Below are positions 9,688 to 18,721 of a DNA stretch of 50,353 nucleotides, piece after piece. The translations under genes and the position numbers were made by a program. The DNA is from Clostridia bacterium. GTDB lineage: Bacteria > Bacillota > Clostridia > Christensenellales > Borkfalkiaceae. The stretch is taken from assembly GCA_017623605.1 (NCBI GenBank), contig JAGAOR010000020.1, positions 1 to 50,353 of the forward strand, written 5' to 3'. A model generated the notes under the pieces. It worked only from the letters and a program-made list of their open reading frames with translations. It had not been told where the DNA came from and ran no database searches. Positions within the stretch are counted from its first letter, which is position 1. Each line of letters begins with the position of its first letter.

Positions 9688-11721
9688 ATGATGCAATACA
9701 AAGGTTGGGAAGGGTTTGTTCCCGGAAAATGGTGCAACGACGAAATCGACGTGCGCGATTTCATTCAGCACAACTACACGCCGTATGAAGGCGATTCGAA
9801 ATTCCTCGCTCCCGCAACGGAAGCGACGAAGAAGCTTTGGGAGATCGTTTGCGATTTGTCCAAGAAAGAACGTGAAGCGGGCGGCGTTTTGAACGCGGAT
9901 ACGAAGATCGTTTCCACGCTTACCTCGCACGGCGCAGGTTATTTGGATAAAGATCTCGAAAAGATCGTAGGCTTGCAAACGGACGAGCCGTTTAAGCGTT
10001 CGTTGCAACCGTTCGGCGGTATCCGTATGTCGGAGGGCGCGCTGGAAATGTACGGTTACAAGATTGATCCGCAAGTGAAAGAAATCTTCACGAAATACCG
10101 CAAAACGCATAACGAGGGCGTGTTCGACGCATATACCCCCGAAATGAGAGCGGCGAGATCTGCGCATATTTTGACGGGCTTGCCCGACGCGTACGGTCGT
10201 GGTCGTATCATCGGCGATTATCGTCGTGTTGCGCTGTACGGCGTAGATTACCTTATCAAGAAAAAGGAAGAAGACAAGCTCGCGATCAACGGCGATATGA
10301 CGCCCGATAAGGTGAGAAACCGCGAAGAGCTTGCAGATCAAATCAAAGCGCTCGGCGCACTCAAAGAAATGGCGGCGATCTACGGCTGCGATATTTCCAA
10401 GCCCGCTGAAACGGCGCAACAAGCCATTCAAGCGTTGTACTTCGGTTATTTGGCGGCGGTTAAAGATCAGAACGGCGCGGCAATGTCGATTGGTAGAAAT
10501 ACGACGTTCCTTGATATTTATATCGAACGTGATTTGAAGAAAGGCTTGATCACGGAAGAACAAGCGCAAGAATTTATCGATCACTTCGTTATGAAGCTTC
10601 GTATCGTGAAATTTATGAGAACGAAAGAATATAACGAGCTGTTCTCGGGCGATCCCACGTGGGTTACCGAATCAATCGGCGGTATGGGCGTAGACGGTAG
10701 ATCGCTCGTAACGAAAACGTCGTTCCGTATTTTGCACACGCTCGACAACCTCGGTCCTGCACCCGAGCCTAACCTCACGGTGCTTTGGTCGAAGAGATTG
10801 CCCGTGGCGTTCAAGAGATACTGCGCGGAAATCTCTATCCGTACCTCCTCCATTCAATATGAAAGCGACGATTTGATGCGTCCCGAAATGGGCGACGATT
10901 ACGCGATCGCTTGCTGCGTAAGCTGTATGAAGGTCGGTAAAGATATGCAATTCTTCGGCGCGAGAGCAAACCTTGCAAAATGCTTGCTTTACGCAATCAA
11001 CGGCGGTAAGGACGAGCTTATGAAAGACAAGAAGACGGGTAAGCCTATGCAAGTATCCCCCGAATTCTCGCCGATCACGAGCAACGACGCGCTTGACTTT
11101 AACGAAGTAAAGGCGAAGTTTGAAAATATGATGACGTGGCTTGCGGATCTCTACGTGAACACGCTCAACCTTATCCACTATATGCACGATAAGTATAGCT
11201 ACGAAGCGCTTGAAATGTCCTTGCACGACACGAACGTACGTCGTTTCTTCGCAACGGGTATCGCAGGTCTTTCCTGCGCGGCAGACTCCTTGTCGGCGAT
11301 TAAGTACGCAAAGGTTTACCCCGTTCGTAACGAAGACGGTATCGTAGTAGACTTCCGTATTGAAGGCGATTTCCCTAAATACGGCAACAACGACGATCGC
11401 GCAGACGAACTTGCAGTATGGCTTTTGAAGACGTTTATGAACAAGGTTAAGAGCCACTACACCTACCGTGATAGTATTCCTACAACTTCTATCCTTACGA
11501 TCACGTCGAACGTCGTATACGGTAAAAAGACGGGTAACACGCCCGACGGCAGAAAAGCGGGTACGCCGCTTGCGCCCGGTGCGAACCCTATGCACGGCAG
11601 AGATTGCAACGGCGCGCTTGCGTCCTTGGAATCGGTTGCAAAACTTCCCTATGAGTATTCGAGAGACGGCATTTCGAACACGTTCTCGATTACGCCCGGC
11701 TCCCTTGGTAAAGAGGATTAA
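9688..11721 (+). CDS. pflB: Pyruvate formate-lyase catalytic subunit lacking the glycyl-radical domain
   Basis: A 677-residue protein matching formate C-acetyltransferase from its N-terminus (WEGFVPGKW) to [16 protein letters not shown], where the stop comes. The catalytic cysteine pair is Cys409-Cys410 (ACCVS). The enzyme converts pyruvate and CoA to acetyl-CoA and formate in anaerobic fermentation. The family protein is about 750-760 residues and carries its radical glycine near the C-terminus. Here that last part is missing and is encoded by the next gene, in a different frame after a 40-base spacer with its own ribosome binding site. The ATG at 9688 lies 7 bases after AGGAG. Activity should depend on the adjacent small subunit. 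Confidence 0.95.
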   Translation: MMQYKGWEGFVPGKWCNDEIDVRDFIQHNYTPYEGDSKFLAPATEATKKLWEIVCDLSKKEREAGGVLNADTKIVSTLTSHGAGYLDKDLEKIVGLQTDEPFKRSLQPFGGIRMSEGALEMYGYKIDPQVKEIFTKYRKTHNEGVFDAYTPEMRAARSAHILTGLPDAYGRGRIIGDYRRVALYGVDYLIKKKEEDKLAINGDMTPDKVRNREELADQIKALGALKEMAAIYGCDISKPAETAQQAIQALYFGYLAAVKDQNGAAMSIGRNTTFLDIYIERDLKKGLITEEQAQEFIDHFVMKLRIVKFMRTKEYNELFSGDPTWVTESIGGMGVDGRSLVTKTSFRILHTLDNLGPAPEPNLTVLWSKRLPVAFKRYCAEISIRTSSIQYESDDLMRPEMGDDYAIACCVSCMKVGKDMQFFGARANLAKCLLYAINGGKDELMKDKKTGKPMQVSPEFSPITSNDALDFNEVKAKFENMMTWLADLYVNTLNLIHYMHDKYSYEALEMSLHDTNVRRFFATGIAGLSCAADSLSAIKYAKVYPVRNEDGIVVDFRIEGDFPKYGNNDDRADELAVWLLKTFMNKVKSHYTYRDSIPTTSILTITSNVVYGKKTGNTPDGRKAGTPLAPGANPMHGRDCNGALASLESVAKLPYEYSRDGISNTFSITPGSLGKED

Positions 11722-11761
11722 GGGCAAACGCATATAATAATAAAAAAAGGAGATGAACATT

Positions 11762-11995
11762 ATGTCGAACAGAGTAGATAATTTGGTAAATATGTTAGAC
11801 GGTTACGTCGGCGACGGCGGCTACCACCTTAACGTAAACGTTTTCAACCGCGATACGCTTTTGGACGCGCAGGCTCATCCTGAAAAATATCCCCAGCTTA
11901 CCATTCGCGTTTCCGGTTATGCTGTAAACTTCATTAAACTTACGAAGGAACAGCAAGACGACGTTATTTCCAGAACCATTCACGAATCTATGTAA
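11762..11995 (+). CDS. grcA: Separate glycyl-radical domain of pyruvate formate-lyase (GrcA-like)
   Basis: A 77-residue protein equivalent to the C-terminal domain of pyruvate formate-lyase. It has the radical signature RVSGYAVNF with Gly52 as the predicted radical site, and the family ending [18 protein letters not shown]. It is similar to GrcA (YfiD), which in E. coli can replace a damaged PFL C-terminus. Here the neighbouring PflB has no such domain, so this is more likely an obligatory subunit than a repair part. The ATG at 11762 is 9 bases after AGGAG. An in-frame ATG at 11753 touches that site and is unlikely. The last codon and stop lie inside a 23-base direct repeat. Confidence 0.92.
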   Translation: MSNRVDNLVNMLDGYVGDGGYHLNVNVFNRDTLLDAQAHPEKYPQLTIRVSGYAVNFIKLTKEQQDDVISRTIHESM

Positions 11996-12078
11996 CGGAT
12001 ATTGTAATAGCTATGACAGAACGCAAACGCTAATCAACCGCACGTTCTCCATAGCCTATGTAACGGATATTGTAATAG
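11988..12078. repeat. Two 23-base direct repeats flanking a small palindromic element
   Basis: The same 23 bases occur at 11988-12010 and 12056-12078. The first copy contains the final codon and stop of the glycyl-radical gene. Between them lie 45 bases with inverted ends CTATG/CATAG and AGAACG/CGTTCT and the internal string GCTAATCAAC. A related hairpin is at 40560-40629. Confidence 0.8.
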
Positions 12079-12116
12079 GTTTCGAAAAAGGTAAAAACAA
12101 AACAGTATAGGCGAAG

Positions 12117-12146
12117 CCGCCGTCGCGAATAACGACGGCGGTTTTT
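12117..12146 (+). terminator. Rho-independent terminator of the pfl operon
   Basis: A 9-bp GC stem (CCGCCGTCG 12117-12125 with CGACGGCGG 12133-12141) with a 7-base loop and TTTTT. It ends 15 bases before the next start codon, so the following gene must rely on read-through or a weak promoter within this stretch. Confidence 0.85.
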
Positions 12147-12161
12147 GCAAAAAGAGGAAAA

Positions 12162-13316
12162 ATGGCAAAAAGAAAGAATAAAAGAGTACAAAGAAAGGTG
12201 GAAAAAGCGGCGAAAAAACACCCATTTTTGGTATTCGTCGTGCTCCTGCTTATCGTTGTGATCGTCGGCGTTTGCCTCTTACATAAAAAGGGTTTCGTGC
12301 ACGTTCCTTTTTTAGACGGAATTATTCCCCAAGATAAACCCCAAGAGGATATTATCACGGACGATCTTCAAATTCATTTTTTAGAACTTGGAAACAAGTA
12401 TACGGGCGATTGTACGCTGATTAAAACGGGCGATACGGAGGTGCTCATTGACGCAGGCTCGCGTAAGGGCTCGGCGGGAACAATCGTGCCGTATATTCAA
12501 ACATATTGTACGGACGGAATTTTAGAATACGTGATAGCGACGCACGCCCACCAAGACCATATTGCAGGTTTTGTAGGAACGACCGCGATTGACGGTGTGT
12601 TTGAAAGCTTCGTTTGTGAAACGATTATTGATTACCCGCTTACCAATACCGATTCGGATATACGCGCGGAATATGAAGCGCTTCGCGCCGAAGAAGTGGC
12701 GGCGGGCGCAAAGCATTATACCGCGCTTGAATGTTGGAATCAGCAAAACGGCGCGTTAAGAACCTACGAACTCGCAGAAGATATTACGCTTAATATTCTC
12801 TATCAAAAATTTTACGAGGAAAAAACGAGCGACGAGAACGATTATTCCGTTTGCGTACTCGTATCACAGGGAAGTAATCATTATTTATTCACGGGCGATT
12901 TAGAACACGAGGGAGAGGAATCACTCGTGCAAAACAATAACTTGCCCGAATGTAAACTGTTTAAGGGTGGGCATCACGGCAGTACAACGTCGTCCACGGC
13001 TATGCTTTTAGAAGTAATCAAGCCTGAAATCGTGTGCGTGTGTTGTTGTTGCGGGAATATGGAATATGCCAAAGATCCGCTCAACGATTTTCCCTCACAA
13101 GCGTTCGTCGATCGCGTTGCACCGTATACGGATAAAGTGTACGTAACAACGATCGTTTCAGATAATGCAGACGGATTTGAATCCTTGAACGGGAATATCG
13201 TCGTTTCGTCAAACGGTGGAGAAGTAAAGGTGCAGTGTTCCAATAATAACACGCTTTTCAAGGATACCGAATGGTTCAAGGAAAATCGCACGACGCCAGC
13301 GCAATGGAGAGAATAG
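12162..13316 (+). CDS. Membrane-anchored ComEC-like metallo-beta-lactamase-fold hydrolase
   Basis: A 384-residue protein. A basic N-terminus is followed by one membrane segment (about residues 21-40), so the catalytic domain lies outside the membrane. The metal-binding motif is HAHQDH (His128, His130, Asp132, His133). Later metal or active-site segments are LFTGDLEHEGE and FKGGHHGSTTSS, the pattern of the C-terminal domain of ComEC/Rec2 and related free-standing proteins. Only this domain is present; the ComEC channel is absent. The substrate is unknown, and an extracellular nuclease or phosphodiesterase role is possible. It has an AGAGGA ribosome binding site. It is followed one base after its stop by tcdA. 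Confidence 0.8.
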   Translation: MAKRKNKRVQRKVEKAAKKHPFLVFVVLLLIVVIVGVCLLHKKGFVHVPFLDGIIPQDKPQEDIITDDLQIHFLELGNKYTGDCTLIKTGDTEVLIDAGSRKGSAGTIVPYIQTYCTDGILEYVIATHAHQDHIAGFVGTTAIDGVFESFVCETIIDYPLTNTDSDIRAEYEALRAEEVAAGAKHYTALECWNQQNGALRTYELAEDITLNILYQKFYEEKTSDENDYSVCVLVSQGSNHYLFTGDLEHEGEESLVQNNNLPECKLFKGGHHGSTTSSTAMLLEVIKPEIVCVCCCCGNMEYAKDPLNDFPSQAFVDRVAPYTDKVYVTTIVSDNADGFESLNGNIVVSSNGGEVKVQCSNNNTLFKDTEWFKENRTTPAQWRE

Positions 13317-13317
13317 A

Positions 13318-14004
13318 ATGGAAATTTTTTCGAGAACGGAACGATTGATCGGCAAGGCGGGCTTGGAAAGGCTCGCGAAAGCTCGCGTGGCGGTGTTCGG
13401 CATTGGCGGCGTGGGAGGCTACGTCGTGGAGGCGCTTGCCCGAAGCGGCGTGGGCGCGCTCGATTTGATTGATAACGATACGGTGAGTGAAAGCAATATC
13501 AACAGGCAGATCATTGCGCTCCATTCCACGATCGGAAAACGCAAAACGGAAGTGGCGGCGGCGCGCGTTCGGGATATAAATCCTGCGATAGAGGTGCGCG
13601 TGCATAACGTGTTTTTCTTGCCTGAAACGGCGGCTTCGTTCGATTTTTCACTTTACGATTACGTAGTGGACGCGATCGACACGGTGTCGGGAAAAATTGC
13701 CTTAATCGAAAAAGCAAAAGAGGCAAACGTGCCCGTCATCTCGTCCATGGGTACGGGAAATAAGCTTAATCCTACGGCTTTTGAGGTCGCGGATATATCT
13801 AAAACAAGCGTATGTCCGCTCGCAAGAGTGATGCGTAGAGAGTTGAAAAAAAGAAGCATTGGAAACGTGAAAGTAGTATATTCCAAAGAAGAACCCAAAG
13901 AAAACAGCGGTGGCGAGCCTGCAAGTATTGCGTTCGTGCCGCCTGTTGCGGGCTTGATTATCGCGGGCGAAGTAATTAAGGATTTAATCGGAGGCTGTGA
14001 TTAA
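13318..14004 (+). CDS. tcdA: tRNA threonylcarbamoyladenosine dehydratase (ThiF/E1-like)
   Basis: A 228-residue E1-like ATP-dependent enzyme that cyclises the t6A modification at position 37 of ANN-decoding tRNAs to ct6A. The nucleotide-binding motif FGIGGVGGYVVEALARSG is at residues 28-45. It is followed by LIDNDTVSESNINRQ, the ATP/acidic-loop signature with the arginine finger. The TcdA-type region SSMGTGNKLNPT and the Cys in SKTSVCPLARVMRRELKKR distinguish it from MoeB and ThiF. It starts one base after the upstream gene. A strong terminator follows. Confidence 0.9.
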   Translation: MEIFSRTERLIGKAGLERLAKARVAVFGIGGVGGYVVEALARSGVGALDLIDNDTVSESNINRQIIALHSTIGKRKTEVAAARVRDINPAIEVRVHNVFFLPETAASFDFSLYDYVVDAIDTVSGKIALIEKAKEANVPVISSMGTGNKLNPTAFEVADISKTSVCPLARVMRRELKKRSIGNVKVVYSKEEPKENSGGEPASIAFVPPVAGLIIAGEVIKDLIGGCD

Positions 14005-14045
14005 CCGTATAAGTCGTTACAGATGTCATAAAAACATAATAAAAA

Positions 14046-14086
14046 CCGCCGTTTGCGAAAGATTTCGCAAACGGCGGCAATTTTTT
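14046..14086. terminator. Bidirectional terminator after tcdA and the small minus-strand ORF
   Basis: A 15-bp perfect stem (14046-14060 with 14063-14077) is followed on the plus strand by TTTTTT. The minus-strand peptide gene stops inside the T-rich side, and its transcript would run into the same stem, followed on that strand by TTTTTATTATG-like T-rich sequence. Confidence 0.85.
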
Positions 14087-14162
14087 ATTGTTTTTTAATC
14101 ACAAACACGACAATCAATACTGTCGCAAGGGCGGACAAATAACCGAAAATAAACGAACCCAT
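14085..14162 (-). CDS. 25-residue hydrophobic membrane peptide
   Basis: A small ORF starting MGSFIFGYLSALATV, continuing as one unbroken hydrophobic helix and ending in VIKKQ. It has every mark of an expressed gene: AAAGGAG 7-8 bases before ATG, a consensus promoter with 17-bp spacing just upstream, and a strong hairpin after the stop. The single helix with a Lys-Lys end suggests a membrane peptide with its C-terminus in the cytoplasm. It may be a small regulator of a membrane protein or a type I toxin-like peptide. No family is recognised and no antisense RNA promoter was identified over it. Confidence 0.65.
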   Translation of the reverse strand: MGSFIFGYLSALATVLIVVFVIKKQ

Positions 14163-14192
14163 AATTTTCTCCTTTCGTCCCCGTGTACAGAT

Positions 14193-14221
14193 ATTATATA
14201 TGATATGATAAAATTTGTCAA
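14193..14221 (-). promoter_or_regulatory. Promoter of the 25-residue membrane peptide
   Basis: On the minus strand TTGACA (14216-14221) and TATAAT (14193-14198) are 17 bp apart. The 5' leader to the ATG at 14162 would be about 25 bases and holds AAAGGAG. Confidence 0.85.
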
Positions 14222-14244
14222 GTAAAAACTGACGAATTATCGCT

Positions 14245-15162
14245 TTATTTTACTTCTTTAATGTCGTAAGGGGTGCTTTGATAAACGAAATAATTAAGCC
14301 AATTAGAAAAGAGTAGATTTGCGTGTGCCCGCCACGAAACGATCGGAGGATTGTTGGGATCGTCGTTTAAAAAATAATTTTCGGGGATTTGAATGGGCTT
14401 GCCTTGTGAAAGATCGCGGTCGTATTCGTATTTAAGCGTATCTGCGTCGTATTCCGAATGTCCCGTGATAAAAATCTGTCGCCCGTTTTTAGTGGAAACG
14501 GCGTAAATGCCCGTCTTTTCCGAAGAGGCGAGGATTTTCAGCTCAGGTATTTTTTCCACGTCCTCTCTCAAAAACGCAGTATGGCGGGATTGCGGCACCA
14601 TAAACGCGTCGTCAAAGCCACGGAAAAGAATGGAGGCTTTGTGTTCCACTCTATGCGGGTATACTCCGAAAATCTTTTCAGGCAAAAGCTTTTTTTGAAT
14701 TCCGAAATGATAATAAAGTCCGGCTTGCGAAGCCCAACAGATATGCATAGTGCTATGCACGTGCGTTTTGCTCCATTCCATAATGGTGCAAAGCTCCTGC
14801 CAATATTCGACTTCTTCAAACGCCATAAGCTCCACCGGCGCGCCCGTGATGATCATACCGTCGAAATTTTCGTGTTTCACGTCCTCAAAAGTTTTGTAAA
14901 AGGCGAGCAAATGCTCCTCCGTTACGTTTTTCGATTGATGGGAAGCGGTGCGAATGAGCGCGGGCTCTACCTGTAAGGGCGTGTTGCCAAGAAGCCGCGC
15001 AAATTGCGTTTCCGTTTCAATTTTTCTTGGCATAAGATTGAGAATAAGTATACGCAAAGGGCGTATGTCCTGCGTCATTGCGCGCGTTTCCGTCATAACG
15101 AAAATGTTTTCGTTTGCAAGCGTTTTTGCGGCGGGCAGATCGTTGGGAATTTTAATGGGCAT
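14245..15162 (-). CDS. metA: Homoserine O-acetyltransferase (MetA type)
   Basis: A 305-residue MetA-family enzyme that acylates homoserine at the start of methionine synthesis. The catalytic Cys142 (HICWASQ) and the His235/Glu237 pair (GHSEYD) are present. Residue 111 is Glu (GAPVE), which in this family marks acetyl-CoA use, whereas Gly marks succinyl-CoA use as in E. coli. An acetyltransferase is therefore predicted, in agreement with the O-acetylhomoserine sulfhydrylase gene immediately upstream, 17 bases away in the same operon. A GGAGG ribosome binding site lies ahead of ATG on the minus strand. The last stop is 22 bases from the AT-rich promoter region of the small peptide. Confidence 0.95.
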   Translation of the reverse strand: MPIKIPNDLPAAKTLANENIFVMTETRAMTQDIRPLRILILNLMPRKIETETQFARLLGNTPLQVEPALIRTASHQSKNVTEEHLLAFYKTFEDVKHENFDGMIITGAPVELMAFEEVEYWQELCTIMEWSKTHVHSTMHICWASQAGLYYHFGIQKKLLPEKIFGVYPHRVEHKASILFRGFDDAFMVPQSRHTAFLREDVEKIPELKILASSEKTGIYAVSTKNGRQIFITGHSEYDADTLKYEYDRDLSQGKPIQIPENYFLNDDPNNPPIVSWRAHANLLFSNWLNYFVYQSTPYDIKEVK

Positions 15163-15179
15163 TTCGCCACCTCCGTTTG

Positions 15180-16457
15180 TTAAAGGGTGTCAAGCGCTTG
15201 ATTTAAATCGTCGATCAGATCTTGATAATTTTCCAAGCCGCAGGACAAGCGAATCAAATCGCCTGAAATACCTGCTGCAAGCAGCTCTTGCTCGTTCATT
15301 TGTCTGTGCGTGGCGTTGGCGGGGTGCAAGCAACACGAGCGCGCGTCCGCAACGTGCGTTTCAATCGCGATCAGCTTCAAGGCTTTCATTACTTTTTCCG
15401 CTGCCGCTCTTCCGCCTTTCACGCCGAAGCTTACGACGCCGCAAGTACCGTTCGGTAAATATTTTTGCGCCAGCGCGTAATATTTATCCGTTTTTAAGCC
15501 GGGATAGGTAACCCAAGCCACCTTTTCGTGTTTGCTTAAAAATTCCGCAACCTTTTGTCCGTTTAAACAATGCCGCTCCATACGTACGTGCAGACTTTCC
15601 AAGCCAAGGTTGAGATAGAACGCGCTTTGCGGAGATTGCGTCGAGCCGAAATCACGCATAAGCTGCGCGGTGGCTTTGGTGATAAACGCGCCGCCGAGCC
15701 CGAATTTTTCCACGTAGGTGATGCCGTGATAGCTCTCGTCGGGCGTGCAAAGTCCGGGGAACTTGTCTGCGTGCGCCGTCCAGTCGAATTTGCCCGAATC
15801 GACGATACACCCGCCCACGGCAACGCCGTGTCCGTCCATATATTTGGTCGTGGAATGGGTAACGATGTCCGCGCCGTGCTCAAACGGACGGCAGTTGATA
15901 GGGGTTGCAAACGTGTTATCTATAATGAGTGGTACGCCGTGCGCGTGCGCCGCATTTGCGAATTTTTCTATATCTAAAACGGTGAGCGCGGGGTTTGCAA
16001 TCGTTTCTCCGAACACAGCTTTTGTGTTGGGCTTGAACGCCGCGTTTAATTCTTCTTCCGTGCAGTCGGGATCGACAAACGTAAATTCGATACCCATACG
16101 TTTCATCGTAACGGCGAACAGGTTATACGTGCCGCCGTAAAGTGCAGAGGAGGATACGACGTGATCGCCTACGCCTGCAATATTAAAAACGGAGAAAAAG
16201 GAAGCTGCTTGTCCCGAAGAGAGAAGCATTGCCGCCGTGCCGCCTTCAAGCGCACAAATTTTTGCCGCAACGCTGTCGCAAGTAGGGTTTTGAAGTCGAG
16301 AATAAAAATAACCGCTTGCCTCCAAATCAAACAACTTGCCCATATCCTCGCTCGTGGCGTATTTAAACGTAGTGCTTTGGATAATGGGGATTTGGCGAGG
16401 CTCGCCGTTTTGCGGCGTGTAACCGCCCTGTACGCATTTCGTTTCGATTCTACTCAT
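15180..16457 (-). CDS. metY: O-acetylhomoserine sulfhydrylase
   Basis: A 425-residue PLP enzyme of the Cys/Met metabolism family that makes homocysteine directly from O-acetylhomoserine and sulfide. The PLP lysine lies in [12 protein letters not shown]. Other family segments include [11 protein letters not shown] near the start, [12 protein letters not shown], and the substrate-contact motif LSCGLEN near the end. The length of about 425 fits MetY (the longer branch) rather than cystathionine gamma-synthase (about 380). It is the first gene of the metY-metA operon, with AGGAG before ATG and a promoter 34 bases upstream. No SAM riboswitch fits in the short leader. Confidence 0.94.
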   Translation of the reverse strand: MSRIETKCVQGGYTPQNGEPRQIPIIQSTTFKYATSEDMGKLFDLEASGYFYSRLQNPTCDSVAAKICALEGGTAAMLLSSGQAASFFSVFNIAGVGDHVVSSSALYGGTYNLFAVTMKRMGIEFTFVDPDCTEEELNAAFKPNTKAVFGETIANPALTVLDIEKFANAAHAHGVPLIIDNTFATPINCRPFEHGADIVTHSTTKYMDGHGVAVGGCIVDSGKFDWTAHADKFPGLCTPDESYHGITYVEKFGLGGAFITKATAQLMRDFGSTQSPQSAFYLNLGLESLHVRMERHCLNGQKVAEFLSKHEKVAWVTYPGLKTDKYYALAQKYLPNGTCGVVSFGVKGGRAAAEKVMKALKLIAIETHVADARSCCLHPANATHRQMNEQELLAAGISGDLIRLSCGLENYQDLIDDLNQALDTL

Positions 16458-16490
16458 AATGCTCTCCTATATACATAGATTTATTAAATA

Positions 16491-16520
16491 AGTATAACAT
16501 AATTCACCGTTTTTCGTCAA
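16491..16520 (-). promoter_or_regulatory. Promoter of metY-metA
   Basis: On the minus strand TTGACG (16515-16520) and TATACT (16491-16496) with an 18-bp spacer. The leader to metY is under 35 bases, too short for an S-box or T-box. Confidence 0.75.
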
Positions 16521-16564
16521 GTATTTTTTGGTATAAAACCGAAAGGAAGGAGCAAAATAAGGAT

Positions 16565-18718
16565 ATGAAAGAAAAAAAGAGAATGATTATATCTGCGCTT
16601 CTGCTGTGTATGGGTGCGGCGGGTTGCACGAACGGTTGTCGGGACAATCGCCAAGACTTCTTTGGCGACGTAGTAACGCGTGAGAATTACGCCTCCGTAT
16701 ACGCGGAAATCGGTAAAAACGTAACGCTTGATCACGTACGCGAGGACGAGGCGGGTAGAGCGTACGCGAGCGTAGACGGAGTGGAATACGAGCTTGGTAT
16801 GGACTTTTTATCTATGGCAATGGTGTATAACGCTACGCCTACGGAAACGTTACAAACGGCGGAAGCGGCGTATAACGAGTGGTGGCGGTTGTTCATTCAG
16901 CGTTGGAATTTGCTCGTGCCCGAAGTACCGCTCTATTCCAATCAATATTACGACGTGTATAACGCAAAAATCGAAAATTTAAAAACCAATCCCTATTGGA
17001 GCGTAACGGACGCGATCGTAGGAGCAAGAGTTACGACGGCGGACAACTCGGTGGTGCTTGGAAGCAATACCGAGCTTTCGGGCGCGTTTCGCGATTCATC
17101 GTTTGGGAAATCGTCGCCCGGGGCAGCGGATTTAGACATTCAAACGCTCACGAGCGGATATTCGACGGTTACGACGGACGAGTCTGGCACGTTCGTGTGG
17201 GCGGGGAGCGATATTCTGCTTTGGCATACGGAAAATACGAACGCGGACGGCACGAAAACGTTCACGTTCCGTTTGGCGGACGATCTTGTCTTTTCCGACG
17301 GCTCGCCCATTACGGCAGAAAATTATCTCGTATCCTTGCTCGCAGGTAGCGGAAAGGTAATCAAGGAGGCGGGCGGTAGCGACGCGGCGGGACTTGCGCT
17401 CGTGGGCTACGAGGACTTCCACGCATACGAGGGTGAGGGCGAGCCCGTACCCTTTTCGGGGGTTCGGCTTTTAGATCCTCACACCTTTTCCGTAACCGTG
17501 AAAGAAGAATACGCAAATTATTATTACGCGCTTCGTTACGGCGCATTTACGCCTGCGCCGCTTTCGCTCTATTTAGACGGTTGTAAGATAAAAGACGACG
17601 GTCAGGGTGCATATATCGAAAAATGTTTTTATGAAAAAACGGAGAAAAACGGCGTGATCGGCTTTACGCACGCCGCGAAGATTACGGAAAATTTAAACGA
17701 AGTTTCGGCGGACAAATTCCCATATTCAGGACCGTATTTTGTGGAAAATTACGATAAAAGCGCGAAAACGGTGGTGTTAAAGCGCAACGAACGGTATAAG
17801 GGGGACGTGCGCGGGGAGGCGACGATCGACCGTATTTCCTACGTGAAGATCGTAAGTGAAACGCAGTTGGATCAGCTCAAAAAGGGGCGCGTGGACGTAC
17901 TTGCGGGGATTACGGGCGGTGAAGAAACGAAAGCCGCGCTCGCGCTCGTGGACAACGCGCGTTTCAAGGAAACGCATTACGACCGCGCGGGCTACGGCAA
18001 ACTTGCGTTTCGCTCCGATTTTGGTCCTACGCAGTTTTTAGAGGTGCGGCGCGCGGTGATGCATACGATTGATCGTAGCGAGTTCGCGCAGACGTTCACA
18101 GGTGGGTACGGAAGCGTGGTGCACGGACCTTACTACACGGGCTCGGAAGCCTATCTTGCCGTGAAAGATACGATCAAACTGAACAAATACGAATACAGCG
18201 TAGATAAGGCAAAAGAGGAGCTTAAAGCGGGCGGTTGGACGTATAACGCGGACGGTAGCGCGTACGACGAAAATAAGGGCGGCGTGCGGTATAAAAAACT
18301 GTCGGGCTACGAGCTTTCCTATAACAACCTCGCGTTTTCCGCCACGGATAATAAATATAAAACGGTAAAGGTGGACGGCGCGTATTATATGCCGCTCGTG
18401 ATCAACTGGATGGGCACGCAGCCCAATCCCGTAACCGATCAACTGATCACCGCGTGGCAGAATAATCCGAACGCAGGTGAAAGAATCGGCGCTTATATCA
18501 CCTATTCTTCGGGAGATATGACTTCCGCGCTTTACGGGGAATATTGTCAAATGCCCGCTTACGGTTTCACGAAAGCGCGTTTTGGCGCAGTCAATTTCGC
18601 TACGGGCTTTACGAGCGCAGTCTACGATCAATCGTTTTATTGGACGATTGATCCTGAAATGTACGACAATTACAGTTCTAATTATCTACGCGACGAAGCG
18701 GATTTTTGGGTGAAATGA
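16565..18718 (+). CDS. Peptide ABC transporter substrate-binding lipoprotein (OppA/DppA-like)
   Basis: A 717-residue extracellular binding protein. The signal peptide has a basic start (MKEKKR), a hydrophobic core and a lipobox AAGC with Cys21 as the lipidated residue. The body matches family 5 solute-binding proteins, with FRLADDLVFSDGSPITAENYL early on and ERYKGDVRGEATIDRISYVKI in the second lobe. Family members are usually about 530-600 residues, so this one is long. The extra length is mainly before residue 220 and in loops. It starts a five-gene operon for an oligo- or dipeptide importer. AAGGAAGGAG lies ahead of ATG. The natural peptide substrate cannot be inferred. Confidence 0.9.
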   Translation: MKEKKRMIISALLLCMGAAGCTNGCRDNRQDFFGDVVTRENYASVYAEIGKNVTLDHVREDEAGRAYASVDGVEYELGMDFLSMAMVYNATPTETLQTAEAAYNEWWRLFIQRWNLLVPEVPLYSNQYYDVYNAKIENLKTNPYWSVTDAIVGARVTTADNSVVLGSNTELSGAFRDSSFGKSSPGAADLDIQTLTSGYSTVTTDESGTFVWAGSDILLWHTENTNADGTKTFTFRLADDLVFSDGSPITAENYLVSLLAGSGKVIKEAGGSDAAGLALVGYEDFHAYEGEGEPVPFSGVRLLDPHTFSVTVKEEYANYYYALRYGAFTPAPLSLYLDGCKIKDDGQGAYIEKCFYEKTEKNGVIGFTHAAKITENLNEVSADKFPYSGPYFVENYDKSAKTVVLKRNERYKGDVRGEATIDRISYVKIVSETQLDQLKKGRVDVLAGITGGEETKAALALVDNARFKETHYDRAGYGKLAFRSDFGPTQFLEVRRAVMHTIDRSEFAQTFTGGYGSVVHGPYYTGSEAYLAVKDTIKLNKYEYSVDKAKEELKAGGWTYNADGSAYDENKGGVRYKKLSGYELSYNNLAFSATDNKYKTVKVDGAYYMPLVINWMGTQPNPVTDQLITAWQNNPNAGERIGAYITYSSGDMTSALYGEYCQMPAYGFTKARFGAVNFATGFTSAVYDQSFYWTIDPEMYDNYSSNYLRDEADFWVK

Positions 18719-18721
18719 ACG

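Noticed and set aside
11700..11765. A single-base frameshift splitting one pflB gene
   Set aside because: The stop is followed by 40 non-coding bases with AGGAG and a correctly spaced ATG, and both parts are complete domains.
16458..16490. SAM riboswitch or T-box for metY-metA
   Set aside because: The leader is under 35 bases, too short for either.
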